Program-made: the position numbers and the translations under genes
Notes under the pieces: model-generated
Told to the model about the DNA's origin: nothing
The model's database searches: none
The model's input: only the letters and a program-made list of their open reading frames with translations
Part shown: one piece after another, positions 33,189 through 41,519 of the stretch
Numbering within the stretch: the stretch's first letter is position 1
Layout: each line of letters opens with the position of its first letter
NCBI GenBank assembly: GCA_023957775.1
Contig: JAMLGR010000006.1
Coordinates: 62,001 to 126,000, forward strand
Length of the DNA: 64,000 bases
DNA from: Fimbriimonadaceae bacterium
GTDB taxonomy: Bacteria; Armatimonadota; Fimbriimonadia; Fimbriimonadales; Fimbriimonadaceae
Direction: 5' to 3'

Positions 33189-33611
33189 ATGGAAAAGCTC
33201 ATGAAGATTCGTAATCGGAAGGGTTTCACCTTGGTGGAACTCTTGATCGTCATCATCATCATCGCCATCTTGGCGGCGGTGGTCGTGCCCAAGTTCTCGC
33301 AGTCCAGCAAGAGCAGCAAAGAAGCGGCGCTTCGGTCTGACCTCAAGCTGTATCGCAACGCGATCGAGCTGTTCCGCGCGGACACGGGGTACTACCCGCT
33401 CCAGTTGAGCGATCTGGAAGCGACGTCGGCGCCCGCCCAGGGCAAGGATTCCTCCGGCACGTCGCAGAACATCACGGCCGCCGACTGGAAGGGACCGTAC
33501 ATCGACGCCGTCGCCGCGAACGATCCGTTCGGCACGGCTTGGAAGTACAGTGTGACCGCAGGCTCGGTCGGAAAGGTCACATCCGCGACGGCCGGCTACA
33601 CGACCTGGTAA
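33189..33611 (+). CDS. pilA: Major pilin, GspG/PilA-like
   Basis: 140 aa. MEKLMKIRNRKGFTLVELLIVIIIIAILAAVVVPKF is a perfect type III signal (cut after Gly). The tail ADTGYYPLQLSDLEATSA and WKGPYIDAVAANDPFGTAWKY matches the GspG-type pilin head with its calcium-loop region. GTG at 33180 is an alternative start. Encoded after the platform gene, as in many GspE-F-G clusters. Confidence 0.92.
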   Translation: MEKLMKIRNRKGFTLVELLIVIIIIAILAAVVVPKFSQSSKSSKEAALRSDLKLYRNAIELFRADTGYYPLQLSDLEATSAPAQGKDSSGTSQNITAADWKGPYIDAVAANDPFGTAWKYSVTAGSVGKVTSATAGYTTW

Positions 33612-33763
33612 CCCGTCGGTACGCACACGCCCCGGTTGGGTCGCGTGGTGGTTCCGAAAACGAAATACCGGGTGACTCGACAACGGGGCGGGGATTGCGA
33701 AGCGATCCTCGCCCTTTCTCTTTCCAAAGCCTTCGAAACCGGCCCTTGGCGCGCAATGTACCC

Positions 33764-33791
33764 TTGGCCCGCGCGCAGGTCTGCCGATAAT
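33764..33791 (+). promoter_or_regulatory. Promoter of the two-component operon
   Basis: TTGGCC (33764-33769), 16-bp spacer, GATAAT (33786-33791); the ATG follows 11 nt later, so the leader is only a few nucleotides. The rest of the 191-nt gap after pilA shows nothing else clear. Confidence 0.55.
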
Positions 33792-33802
33792 TCCCATAAG
33801 GC

Positions 33803-35347
33803 ATGCGTGCACGCGAAGATCTGTCCGAACGCGATGTTTGGAGTCTGTTCGACGTTTCCTGGGCTTCCGAGTCCGGGGGGCTGGACGGCTACATGCGCAC
33901 GTTGTTGGATCGCTGCGCCCACTGGTTCGAGGCCACCGGCGCGTCCATCTTCCTCCGGCAGGAGTCGGGGGTGTTCGTGTTGGCCGCCAGGCGGGGGCGC
34001 GGGGCCCGCTTTCCGGCCGATGCCAAAGTCGTTCCCGGATTGGGGATCGCCGGGGCGAGCATCGAATCGGGCGAACCGCTGCTCGTTTCGGACCCTCGGG
34101 AGAACGCGCGGCTGGAAGGGAAGGTCATGGCGCGAACGGACATCGGCAGCTCGATGGTCGTACCGTTGATGACCCCCGAAAGCGGGTGCATCGGCGTGGT
34201 GAACCTCTCGCGCAACAAGGGGATGCCCGATTTCGATCTGGACGACCTGCGGCAGGCCAAGAGCTTCGCACGCCACCTCGCGCTGGGAGTCAGCAACGCC
34301 CGCCTCTTCGCCCGCATGAACCAGGCGACGATGCAGGCGCGCGCGCTGCACGAAAGGCTGGGGGCGGTCATCGAGCGGCTGGTGGTCGGCGTCATCGTCC
34401 TCAACCGCTACGGCGAGGTGACCGAGTGCAATCCCGAGGCCGTTTCGTGGCTCGGTTCGAGCCCGAAGGACGGCAGCCAGTGGTTCGATTTGCTCGAGAC
34501 GGTGCGACCCTCGCTGGCCGATCCGTTCGAGGAGGTCGTCACGGGCGCCTTGGAAGGCGTGGCGACGCGTCGCCGCGCGCACGATCCGGGTACGGACCGC
34601 GCGTGGTCCCTCACGGCCACGCCGATGCCGGACGGCGGGGCGACGCTGGCGATCCACGAGGTGACCGAGTTCGAGCGGACGCAACGCGAGTTGGAGCAGA
34701 CCAAGCGCCTCGCGGAAATCGGTCAGATGACCGCGGCGATCGCGCACGAGATCCGCAATCCGCTGACCGGCATTCGCAGCGCCGCCCAGTTTTTGGGAAA
34801 GAACCCCGAGTCGGCCGAGGAGTTCGCTCAGATCATCGAAGAGGAGGCTGTGAAGCTCAACACGCTTTGCGACCAGTTCCTCGAGTTCGCCCGACCCCTG
34901 AGTTTGCGGGTCGAGCAGGTGACGCTCTCGGACATCGTGCGCAAGATCGCCTCGCTCCACGCGTCGGATTTCGAAGCAAGGCAGGTGCGCCTGGAGGTGC
35001 AGATCCCCGACCACGGACCGATGATAAAGGGAGACCCGGTTCGGCTGGAGCAGATTTGCAGGAACCTGGCGCTCAACGCCCTTCAAGCGTGCAAGCCAGG
35101 GTGCACGGTCGAGCTGGTGGTCAACGAGAACGGGTTCGAGGTTCGCGACGACGGTTGCGGCATGCCGGAGGAGGTTCGGGAGCGGGTGTTTGCGCCCTTC
35201 TTCACGACGAAGCCGGCGGGGATAGGATTGGGCTTGAGCAACGTGCGGAAGATCGTGGACGCGCACGGCGGGTCGATCGAGGTCGACTCGAGAATGGGTG
35301 TCGGCACGACGTTTCGCGTCAGCTTGGTCCCAAGGAAGATTGCATGA
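33803..35347 (+). CDS. Soluble GAF/PAS sensor histidine kinase (PilS/NtrB-like)
   Basis: 514 aa. GAF domain (about 25-175), PAS domain (about 190-295), then HisKA with AIAHEIRNPLTGIRSAAQFL near 315 (phospho-acceptor His) and HATPase with N box NLALNALQACK, G1 VRDDGCGMP, F box FFTTKPAGIGLGLS and G2 GVGTTF. No membrane helix, unlike canonical PilS. Stop overlaps the response regulator gene (ATGA), so the two are cognate. Confidence 0.93.
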   Translation: MRAREDLSERDVWSLFDVSWASESGGLDGYMRTLLDRCAHWFEATGASIFLRQESGVFVLAARRGRGARFPADAKVVPGLGIAGASIESGEPLLVSDPRENARLEGKVMARTDIGSSMVVPLMTPESGCIGVVNLSRNKGMPDFDLDDLRQAKSFARHLALGVSNARLFARMNQATMQARALHERLGAVIERLVVGVIVLNRYGEVTECNPEAVSWLGSSPKDGSQWFDLLETVRPSLADPFEEVVTGALEGVATRRRAHDPGTDRAWSLTATPMPDGGATLAIHEVTEFERTQRELEQTKRLAEIGQMTAAIAHEIRNPLTGIRSAAQFLGKNPESAEEFAQIIEEEAVKLNTLCDQFLEFARPLSLRVEQVTLSDIVRKIASLHASDFEARQVRLEVQIPDHGPMIKGDPVRLEQICRNLALNALQACKPGCTVELVVNENGFEVRDDGCGMPEEVRERVFAPFFTTKPAGIGLGLSNVRKIVDAHGGSIEVDSRMGVGTTFRVSLVPRKIA

Positions 35348-36525
35348 AGGAAAGGGTCAAGATTCTGATCGTAGACGATGAGCCGAACATTCGGCGCATC
35401 CTCGAGGTCTCGTTCGACAAGGCGGGATTCCAGCCGATCGTGGCGGAGGATGGCGCCCAGGCCCTCGAACTGCTCGGCGAACACGAGTTTGGGTGCGTGC
35501 TCACCGACGTGACGATGCCGGGCATGAACGGCTACGAGCTTCTGCGCGAAATCCGCGGACGAACCCCTGCGCTTCCAGTCGTGATCATGACCGCTTTCGG
35601 CACGATTCCCCAGGCCGTTCAGGCGATCCGGGACGGCGCGTTCGAGTACGTGACCAAGCCGTTCGACCTCGACGCGTTGAAGCGCGTCGTCCAGTCCGCG
35701 CTGGACTGGCAGCCCGAAGCAGGCGCGAAGTCTGCCGCGCGCCGGCCGAAGAAGCGCTCGTTCCAGTTGATCGCCGAGTCTTCCGCCATGCGCGACGTCG
35801 TTCAAACGGCCGAGCAGGTCGCCGACTCGCGAGCCACGGTGTTGATCACCGGCGAGAGCGGTGTCGGAAAGGAGGTCGTGGCGCGGCTGCTGCACGAGGC
35901 CTCCGGGCGTGCGCACCAGCCGTACGTTCCCGTTTCGTGCGCGGCTTTGCCCGAAACGTTGCTCGAGAGCGAGTTGTTCGGCTACGAGAAGGGCGCCTTT
36001 ACGGGGGCCCAGGGTGCAAAGCCGGGCCGCTTCGAGATGGCGCACGAGGGCACGTTGTTCCTCGACGAGGTCGGCGAGATTCCCCCGTCGATTCAAGTGA
36101 AGCTGCTTCGCGTGCTGCAGGAGCGCGAGTTCGAGCGCCTGGGCGCGCGCAAGCCCACGAAGGTCGACGTACGCTTGATCACCGCGACCAACCGCGACCT
36201 TCGCGAGGCGGTCGAACAGGGAACGTTCCGGCTCGATCTGCTCTATCGGCTGCAGGTCGTCGAGGTCCACATCCCGCCGTTGCGGGAGCGCACCGACGAC
36301 ATCCGGCCCCTTGCCGAACACTTCTTGGCCAAATACGCGGCCGAGAACGGTCGGGCGACGCTGGCGATCGGCGATGCGGCCCTTGCGGCGCTGCGCCGGT
36401 ACGCGTGGCCCGGCAATGTGAGGGAGTTGGAGAACACGATGGAGCGCGCCGTCGTGCTGTCCGCCAAAGGCGAGACCTCGCTCTCCCCAGCGCTCCTGCC
36501 GCCCACCATCCGCGAAGCGGCCTAG
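35344..36525 (+). CDS. Sigma54-type response regulator without DNA-binding domain (PilR/NtrC-like)
   Basis: 393 aa. Receiver domain with D11, D12, phospho-acceptor D55 (LTDVTMPG) and K105 region (VTKPF); AAA+ domain with Walker A GESGVGKE near 172, the sigma54 contact loop ELFGYEKGAFTGAQ near 215, Walker B GTLFLDEVGEIP and arginine finger region. It stops right after the WPGNVRELENTMERAV motif (LLPPTIREAA), so the usual C-terminal Fis-type helix-turn-helix is missing. Like FlgR of Helicobacter it would act from solution. No frameshift is evident; a hairpin repeat follows 12 nt later. Confidence 0.93.
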   Translation: MKERVKILIVDDEPNIRRILEVSFDKAGFQPIVAEDGAQALELLGEHEFGCVLTDVTMPGMNGYELLREIRGRTPALPVVIMTAFGTIPQAVQAIRDGAFEYVTKPFDLDALKRVVQSALDWQPEAGAKSAARRPKKRSFQLIAESSAMRDVVQTAEQVADSRATVLITGESGVGKEVVARLLHEASGRAHQPYVPVSCAALPETLLESELFGYEKGAFTGAQGAKPGRFEMAHEGTLFLDEVGEIPPSIQVKLLRVLQEREFERLGARKPTKVDVRLITATNRDLREAVEQGTFRLDLLYRLQVVEVHIPPLRERTDDIRPLAEHFLAKYAAENGRATLAIGDAALAALRRYAWPGNVRELENTMERAVVLSAKGETSLSPALLPPTIREAA

Positions 36526-36536
36526 GCCCCGGCGAG

Positions 36537-36564
36537 GGTGCCACGCCCGCTCGACGGGCGTGCG
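36537..36564 (+). repeat. Palindromic intergenic repeat, family 2, copy 2
   Basis: 28-nt element with a perfect 8-bp stem (cacgcccg / cgggcgtg) around ctcga, 11 nt after the response-regulator stop. 26 of 28 bases match the copy at 14143-14170 on the opposite strand. Likely acts as terminator here. Confidence 0.78.
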
Positions 36565-36654
36565 ACGGCCTGAATCCTTCGGCCCTTGCGTTGTCTCTCT
36601 AACCTGGCACTTCCCGAAAGGACCCGGGTCCCCGGGGAGCCGGTGGGATTCTCA

Positions 36655-36688
36655 GGAACTCCAACGGACCGAGAGGTGTCTTTACTAT
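36655..36688 (+). promoter_or_regulatory. Candidate promoter of the ECF sigma gene
   Basis: GGAACT (36655-36660) and GTC (36678-36680) are spaced 17 nt apart, the form of an ECF-type promoter, which would fit autoregulation; a sigma70-like TACTAT (36683-36688) overlaps the same place. Which is used cannot be told. Confidence 0.35.
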
Positions 36689-36744
36689 CGAGGCACGCAA
36701 TCGTGCGACCTGGGAAAGGAAGGGCGCTAGGAAGGCGCAAAACG

Positions 36745-37359
36745 ATGTCTAGCAACGCAGTCACACTCGATCCCCGCGAACAGATCCGGTTCAACCGGCT
36801 CATGGAGGGCACCTATCGGAAGGTGTTCAACATGGCGTACCGCCTGGCCGGCAACCGGTCGGATGCCGAAGATCTCACGCAGGAGGCGTACTACCGGGCC
36901 TATCGCAGTTTTGGAGACTACGAGGGCGACCGCCCGTTCGAGAACTGGATCTTCCGCATCGTCACACGCTTATTCTTGGACCTGCTCAGGAGCCGTCGCC
37001 GAAGGATTAAGGCCGTCTCGTACGATTCGCCGCTCCAGCGCGACGGGGTGGAGGACAACCTCTACTTCGAGATGCCGGACGACAAACCGAACCCCGAGGA
37101 CCACCTTCTCAACAACTCTTTGGGTGAAAATCTCCAAAAAACGTTAAAATCGCTCACGCCGGAACAGCGCCTGCTCGTGATCCTTGCGGACGTGGAAGGT
37201 CTGCCCTACAAGGACATCGCCGAGATGATGGGCAAACCCGTGGGCACCATCCGCTCCCGTCTGCATCGAACGCACAAGCTGATGCGCCAACGGTTGGAGA
37301 AGCTGCAGCGGGATCGCTCGCCGAGCGTTTCCGGGTTCGCGGCCGTCCACATGGGTTAG
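36745..37359 (+). CDS. ECF RNA polymerase sigma factor
   Basis: 204 aa. Sigma region 2 (YRKVFNMAYRLAGNRSDAEDLTQEAYYRAYRSFGDYEG, about residues 24-62; FENWIFRIVTRLFLDLLRSRRRR) and region 4 (LTPEQRLLVILADVEGLPYKDIAEMMGKPVGTIRSRLHRTHKLMRQRL near 140-185). No anti-sigma gene is adjacent. ATG chosen because AGGAAGG stands before it. Targets unknown. Confidence 0.93.
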   Translation: MSSNAVTLDPREQIRFNRLMEGTYRKVFNMAYRLAGNRSDAEDLTQEAYYRAYRSFGDYEGDRPFENWIFRIVTRLFLDLLRSRRRRIKAVSYDSPLQRDGVEDNLYFEMPDDKPNPEDHLLNNSLGENLQKTLKSLTPEQRLLVILADVEGLPYKDIAEMMGKPVGTIRSRLHRTHKLMRQRLEKLQRDRSPSVSGFAAVHMG

Positions 37360-37372
37360 GCGGTACCGCGTT

Positions 37373-37437
37373 GGGGGCCCCGGGGGCTCGCTGCGCTAGA
37401 CCCCGGGCTACCTTCTGTGAACCCCTTTGGGGGGTCC
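37373..37437 (+). repeat. Intergenic GC repeat, family 1, copy A
   Basis: First hairpin CCCGGGG...CCCCGGG (about 37379-37407) then agaccccgggctaccttctg (37398-37417, identical to copy B) and a second hairpin acccc-tttg-gggg. Lies between the sigma gene and the S9 peptidase gene. Confidence 0.8.
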
Positions 37438-37500
37438 TTGGCTGCGGCCCCATGGTAGCCTTGTCGAACCTCGACGCCGGGGGCTCGGGGGGGAGATACC

Positions 37501-40329
37501 ATGGGGATTCGCTACCGCCGCCTGTCGCCGCTTCTCGCGGCGCTCCTTCTTGCCACGCTGGCCCTTGGGACGCAAGGGACCAAGAAGCCGATCGACCACG
37601 ACGTCTACGACACGTGGCGTTCGATACGCGGCTCCGAGCTGAGCCGCGACGGCAAGTGGCTGGTGTACGCGGAGGCACCTCAGGAAGGCGACGGCGTGCT
37701 GCTGATCAAATCGGTCTCGGGCGACACCGTCCATAAGATCGATCGTGGGACCGCCCCGCGGTTTACCCACGATTCGCGGTTCGTGCTCACGACGATCGTG
37801 CCGCCAAAGGCCGAGGTCGACCAGGCCAAGAAGGAGAAGAAGAAGCCCGCGGAGATGCCGAAGAACGCGCTCGGCATCTTCAATCTGGCCACCGGGGAAC
37901 TGACGCGGATCGAGCGGCTGAAGTCGTTGCGCGTCCCTTCGGAAGACTCCGGCTGGATCGCCTACCAGGTGGAGCCCGAGGCGGCCAAGCCCGAGCCCAA
38001 GGAACCGGAGAAGAGCGAGAAGCCGCAGAAGAAGAAGGACCACCCGGTCGGTTCCGAGCTGATTGTCCGCAACGTGGCCTCCGGGACCGAAACCAAATTC
38101 GCCGATGTCGGAGACTCGGTGTTCTCCAAGGACGGGAAGACCCTCCTCTACGCCGTCTCCACGAAGACGGGAGAAGGGGACGGGCTCTTCGCCATGAACC
38201 TCGAAGATGGCGCAAAGACCACGGTGGCCGACGGGATGGCGAACTACCGGCAACTCACGTGGCACGACGACTCCCAAACGCTGGCGTTTGTGACGGACCG
38301 TGACGATTACAAGGCGGACCCCGCACGGTACGCGCTCTACGTGTGGAAGCGGGGTTCGCAGCCGAAGCGGCTTGCGGCGGAAGGGTCCGCGGGTCTTCCG
38401 GAAGGGTGGATCCTCCAGACGCGAGGCAGTCTCAGCTTCTCAGACAGCGGGAAGAGGGTGTTCTTCCCCGTGGCTCCCAAGCCGGAGCCCGAGAAGAAGG
38501 AGGACGCGCCCGCGGCCGATGAGAAGGTGGTCGTGGACATCTGGAACTGGCGCGATCCGGAGCTGCAGCCCATGCAGCTTCTTCGGGCGGCGGCGGAGCG
38601 AAACCGGACGTACACCGCCATGGCGGACCTCGAGACGGGAAAGCTGGTCCAGTTGGAGACCGAGGACCTTCCCAACGTGACGGTCGGTGGGAAAGGGGAT
38701 GGCGCTTGGGCGCTGGGAACCTCGAACCTCCCCTATCGCCAGTTGACCTCTTGGGACACCACCTATGTGGACGTGGTCCTGGTGAACGTGTCCGACGGTT
38801 CGCGCCGGCGAATCCTCGAGCAGCTCGACGGACAGGCCACGCTCTCCCCCGAGTGCCGCTTCGTCTCGTGGTTCGACCAGGCGACGTTGGCGTACTACGC
38901 GATGGACGTCGCCACCGGGAAGATCGTCGTGCTCAGCGCGGGGATCCCCTACGCCGTGCACGACGAGGAGCACGATACGCCCGATCGCCCGAACGCCTAC
39001 GGCAACGCGGGATGGCTCAAGGGCGACCAGGGCACCCTCATCTACGACGCCTTCGACCTTTGGCTCTGCGACCCCACGGGCGTCGCGGCGCCGCGATGCG
39101 TCACCGAGGGCTTCGGCAGACGCTGGAACCTTCGGCTGCGGGTGGTTTCCCTCGATCGCGACCGCGGCCCGCTCGATCCGAAGGCGTCGCTTCTGCTGAA
39201 CGCGTTCAACGCGGACACCAAGGCGGCGGGATTCTATCGCGATTCCCTTGCCGGAACGGACTCTCCGCAGAAGCTGGTGATGGAAGACCGCCGCTTCGGC
39301 AATCCGTCGAAGGCGGAGGATGCGGACGTGTTGCTCTTCACGCAGGAGACCTTCCGCGACTTTCCCGATCTCTGGGTCTCCAACGGGAACTTTGAGCACC
39401 GCAAACGGATGAGCGATGTGAATCCGCAGCAGGCGGAGTACGCGTGGGGCGACGCAGAGCTGGTGCAGTACACGTCGATCGACGGGGTTCCGCTGCAAGG
39501 AATCCTCGTGAAGCCCGCCGACTTCGACCCCGGGAAGAAGTATCCGATGCTGGTCTACTTCTACGAGCGGCTTTCCGACGGGCTCCATCGTTACTACGCG
39601 CCCAGCCCCAGTTCGGGGGCGAGCGTGAACCCCTCGTTCTATGCCAGCCGCGGCTACTTGGTGCTCATGCCCGACATTCCCTACAAGGTCGGCTATCCGG
39701 GCGAGAGCGCTCTGCACGCGATCCTTCCGGCCGTCCAGAGCGTGGCCTCGCGCGGCTACGTGGACACGGCGCACATGGCCCTCTGCGGACACAGTTGGGG
39801 TGGGTACCAGACGGCCTTCCTCATCACGCGCACGAACCTGTTTCGGTGTGCGATCGGTGGCGCGGTCGTGTCGAACATGACGAGTGCCTACGGTGGGATT
39901 CGGTGGGGAAGCGGCATGGTCCGCCAGTTCCAGTACGAGAAGACGCAGAGCCGCATCGGAGGTTCGCTCTGGGAGCGGCCGCTGCAGTACCTCGAGAACT
40001 CGCCGATCTTCTGGGCCGACAAAGTGGAGACGCCTTTGCTGCTCATCCACAACGATGCGGACGGAGCCGTTCCCTGGTATCAGGGCATCGAGTACTTCAC
40101 CGCGCTGAGGAGGCTTGGAAAGCCCGTTTGGATGCTGAACTACAACGGGGAAGACCACGGGCTCGGCAAGCGCCAGAACCGGAAGGATTGGTCGATCCGG
40201 ATGCAGCAGTTCTTCGACTTCTATCTCAAGGACGCGGCGCCCCCGGTTTGGCTGGTGGACGGGGTTCCAGCGGTCAACAAGGGCAAGGACCTCGGGCTTG
40301 GGTTGATCGAGAAGAAGGGGGGCGGATAG
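37501..40329 (+). CDS. Secreted S9 prolyl-oligopeptidase family peptidase
   Basis: 942 aa. Signal peptide (LLAALLLATLALGTQG), beta-propeller region (about 40-640) with long Lys/Glu/Pro inserts, and an alpha/beta-hydrolase domain with Ser765 in GHSWGG, Asp854 in HNDADGAVPW and His886 in GEDHGLG. Cleaves peptides, often after Pro or small residues. The charged inserts (KKEKKKPAEMPKN, KPEPKEPEKSEKPQKKK) are unusual. Probably outside the cytoplasm, serving peptide use. Confidence 0.93.
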   Translation: MGIRYRRLSPLLAALLLATLALGTQGTKKPIDHDVYDTWRSIRGSELSRDGKWLVYAEAPQEGDGVLLIKSVSGDTVHKIDRGTAPRFTHDSRFVLTTIVPPKAEVDQAKKEKKKPAEMPKNALGIFNLATGELTRIERLKSLRVPSEDSGWIAYQVEPEAAKPEPKEPEKSEKPQKKKDHPVGSELIVRNVASGTETKFADVGDSVFSKDGKTLLYAVSTKTGEGDGLFAMNLEDGAKTTVADGMANYRQLTWHDDSQTLAFVTDRDDYKADPARYALYVWKRGSQPKRLAAEGSAGLPEGWILQTRGSLSFSDSGKRVFFPVAPKPEPEKKEDAPAADEKVVVDIWNWRDPELQPMQLLRAAAERNRTYTAMADLETGKLVQLETEDLPNVTVGGKGDGAWALGTSNLPYRQLTSWDTTYVDVVLVNVSDGSRRRILEQLDGQATLSPECRFVSWFDQATLAYYAMDVATGKIVVLSAGIPYAVHDEEHDTPDRPNAYGNAGWLKGDQGTLIYDAFDLWLCDPTGVAAPRCVTEGFGRRWNLRLRVVSLDRDRGPLDPKASLLLNAFNADTKAAGFYRDSLAGTDSPQKLVMEDRRFGNPSKAEDADVLLFTQETFRDFPDLWVSNGNFEHRKRMSDVNPQQAEYAWGDAELVQYTSIDGVPLQGILVKPADFDPGKKYPMLVYFYERLSDGLHRYYAPSPSSGASVNPSFYASRGYLVLMPDIPYKVGYPGESALHAILPAVQSVASRGYVDTAHMALCGHSWGGYQTAFLITRTNLFRCAIGGAVVSNMTSAYGGIRWGSGMVRQFQYEKTQSRIGGSLWERPLQYLENSPIFWADKVETPLLLIHNDADGAVPWYQGIEYFTALRRLGKPVWMLNYNGEDHGLGKRQNRKDWSIRMQQFFDFYLKDAAPPVWLVDGVPAVNKGKDLGLGLIEKKGGG

Positions 40330-40375
40330 GGTCGGGCGACGCGCTGGGCGGCGCCGGGACGTCTGAACCCTTGTG

Positions 40376-41458
40376 ATGCTTAGCGCTTGTCTGTTGGCCG
40401 TTTCCGCGTCGCCCCTTCTGGTCCGATTGCCCGTCGGCGGCATCGTTCCGGATGTGGCGGTTCAAGGTTCGCGCGCGTGGGTGGCCTACGGGGACCGTTC
40501 GGACGCCTACGTCGCCGAAATCAAGTTCGGCGACCAGACGCTGACGCCGCCCGTCCGCGTGAACTCCACCCGGGGGTCCGCGGTCGCGGGAGGGGAACGG
40601 GGACCCCAGATCGCCGCGGGCACCAACGCCCTGCACGTCGCGTGGCAGGGCCCCCAAGAGGGCGGAGCGCACGTGTGGTACGCGCGCAGCGCGAACGGCG
40701 GCAAGGGATTCGAATCTCAACGCGATCTCCTTCAGGGCAGCGTCGGTGTGGACATGGTCACCGTCGCGGCAATGGGGAAACGGGTCGTGGTGCTTTGGCT
40801 GGACGGTCGGGGCGGAGAGGACCCGCGCAGTCCCGCGACCAGCCTCATCTACTACGTCGAGAGCACGGACGGCGGCAACACGTTCGGCCCGAACACGAAG
40901 CTGGAGGCCTACTCGATCGTCGAACCAAGGTCTGCCGGCGGGCGCGTCTCCGCGGTGGCGGCGAGAGCGAGACGCGCGTGCGCCTGCTGCACGATGGACG
41001 CCCAGTTCACGGAGGACGGCACCCTCAAGGTGCTCTACCGATCGGGAGAAGGGAACATCCGAGACGTGTGGCTTCTGGAACGGCCAACGGATCGGCGCGA
41101 GTTTTCCGCGCTGCGCGTGTCCGAGGACAACTGGTCCCTCAAGACGTGTCCGATGGACGGGCCGCGCTACTTCGAGAGCGTCGGACGTCCGGTGGCCGCG
41201 TGGATGAGCGACGGGCGCACGTACTGGGCCGAACGTGCCGGGGAGACCTTCCTTCCCCGCAAGCAGCTTGCCGACGGGCCCTCGAAGTACCCCTCGGTCG
41301 CGCGTGGAGCGGACGGCTCCCTGCTGGGCATTTGGGAAGCGGACGGCCGCGTGCATTGGCGCGACCTTCCCGACGGCTCCTCGGGCGCCTTCGACTCGAG
41401 TGGGCACCGCAGCGCTCTGTTCGTGGCGCCGGACGGGCGGTTCACGATTGTGAATTAG
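40376..41458 (+). CDS. Secreted sialidase-fold (BNR/Asp-box) protein with CxCC motif
   Basis: 360 aa. Short hydrophobic N-terminus, then a six-bladed propeller with Asp boxes SANGGKGFESQ and STDGGNTFGPN. In the middle is CACCTMDA and later KTCPMDGP; the CxCC...CP pattern is known from secreted exo-alpha-sialidase-like proteins of unknown function. Catalytic sialidase residues are not evident. A GTG one codon upstream is an alternative start. Confidence 0.75.
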   Translation: MLSACLLAVSASPLLVRLPVGGIVPDVAVQGSRAWVAYGDRSDAYVAEIKFGDQTLTPPVRVNSTRGSAVAGGERGPQIAAGTNALHVAWQGPQEGGAHVWYARSANGGKGFESQRDLLQGSVGVDMVTVAAMGKRVVVLWLDGRGGEDPRSPATSLIYYVESTDGGNTFGPNTKLEAYSIVEPRSAGGRVSAVAARARRACACCTMDAQFTEDGTLKVLYRSGEGNIRDVWLLERPTDRREFSALRVSEDNWSLKTCPMDGPRYFESVGRPVAAWMSDGRTYWAERAGETFLPRKQLADGPSKYPSVARGADGSLLGIWEADGRVHWRDLPDGSSGAFDSSGHRSALFVAPDGRFTIVN

Positions 41459-41460
41459 GG

Positions 41461-41519
41461 CCCGGGGTCTGCTTTCGGCGAGACCCCGGGCTACCTTCTG
41501 GGACCCTTTCGGGGCCCTA
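41461..41519 (+). repeat. Intergenic GC repeat, family 1, copy B
   Basis: Perfect 10-bp hairpin CCCGGGGTCT / AGACCCCGGG (41461-41470 and 41481-41490), then the 20-mer shared with copy A (41481-41500) and a second hairpin (gggaccctttcggggccc). It fills the gap between two convergent genes and is a good bidirectional terminator. Confidence 0.85.

Noticed and set aside
36655-36680. ECF promoter as firm evidence of autoregulation
   Set aside because: GGAACT...GTC spacing fits, but a sigma70-like TACTAT overlaps it and no second copy was found, so it is kept only as a weak candidate.
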